A stretch of DNA of 64,000 nt from Dendrolimus kikuchii (taxonomy: Eukaryota > Arthropoda > Insecta > Lepidoptera > Lasiocampidae). A program made the translations under genes and the position numbers. A model generated the notes under the pieces. That model worked only from the letters and a program-made list of their open reading frames with translations, did not search any database and was not told the DNA's origin. The number at the start of each line of letters is the position of its first letter. The stretch's first letter is position 1. The DNA lies in the NCBI GenBank assembly GCA_019925095.2, contig CM034408.1, positions 310,001-374,000 of the forward strand, in the 5' to 3' direction. Positions 63,673 to 64,000 of the stretch are shown here, in pieces.

Positions 63673-63984
63673 TATCCGTGCAGGAACGGAGAAAGAATAC
63701 AACTTCCTGCGGCCGGGTGGCCTATGTAACAGGCGACAAAAAAAACCCACAGCCAGGTGGTAGGGTATTTGCCGGACTGGATAGCTACCACCCCTGGTCT
63801 AGAGTATGCCGCCATAACAGCCTTGTGTTGTGTTCCGGCATTAGTGACCTGGTTCCAGTCTCCCTTAAGAGAGCCGCAGCGCATTTGTAGCACCTTTGGT
63901 GTTGCAAATGTCGATAGGCGATGGTAACCGCTTTCCATCAAGTGGGCCGTCTGCCTGTCTACTGAACTCCCGCAATAAAAAAAA
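63673..63984 (+). repeat. Retroposon S copy, full length
   Basis: TATCCGTGCAGGAACGG to CCGCAATAAAAAAAA at the window edge. Confidence 0.88.
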
Positions 63985-64000
63985 CTTAATATTATATTAA

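Overview
This window reads as nuclear DNA of a butterfly or moth. It is AT-rich and intron-like, and nearly all of it is short, mostly truncated transposable-element copies of lepidopteran type. These include tRNA-derived SINEs, RTE- and Jockey-like LINE tails, short retroposons beginning ACTAGCTG, BEL/Pao and Ty3/gypsy-type LTR elements, and TA-flanked MITEs. I see no bacterial genes, rRNA, functional tRNA gene or CRISPR array. Species cannot be told from the sequence. Family names used here (LINE-A, S, F, R, V, W, H, T, G, J, U, Y) are local labels defined in the entries.

Host coding sequence is confined to two exons, both on the + strand. Exon 20760-20865 has good splice sites and encodes 35 residues of spectrin-repeat helix that resemble insect dystrophin. 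Exon 58059-58692 opens with an ATG that has an in-frame stop 9 bp upstream, encodes 211 residues of low-complexity R/Y/H/P-rich sequence, and ends at a CAG|GT donor. Both exons end in phase 1, so both could join the same downstream exon. I infer one dystrophin-like gene in which 58059 is the alternative first exon of a short isoform and almost everything else is intron.

Layout. 1-2450: hairpin repeat, triplicated R repeat, S copy. 2451-5067: a complete but rearranged BEL/Pao element with identical 347-bp LTRs and a 5-bp target duplication. 5068-6896: low-copy AT-rich DNA with DRE-like TATCGATA sites and a palindromic RFX X-box. 7-20 kb: W element with minisatellite, first LINE-A copies, a solo LTR and several nested insertions. 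20-21.4 kb: spectrin-like exon with an inverted S pair just upstream. 21-50 kb: continuous LINE-A/S/R/F/V/J copies, a 163-bp tandem array and a CpG-rich patch at 33.7 kb. 50-64 kb: Jockey tails, two more solo LTRs and the alternative first exon.

The most notable items are the internally inverted but retrotransposed BEL/Pao element, the phase-matched exon pair, three solo LTRs sharing ATAC/ATAT target duplications, a LINE-A insertion with a 64-bp target duplication, and short-repeat families whose internal units expand from one to several copies.
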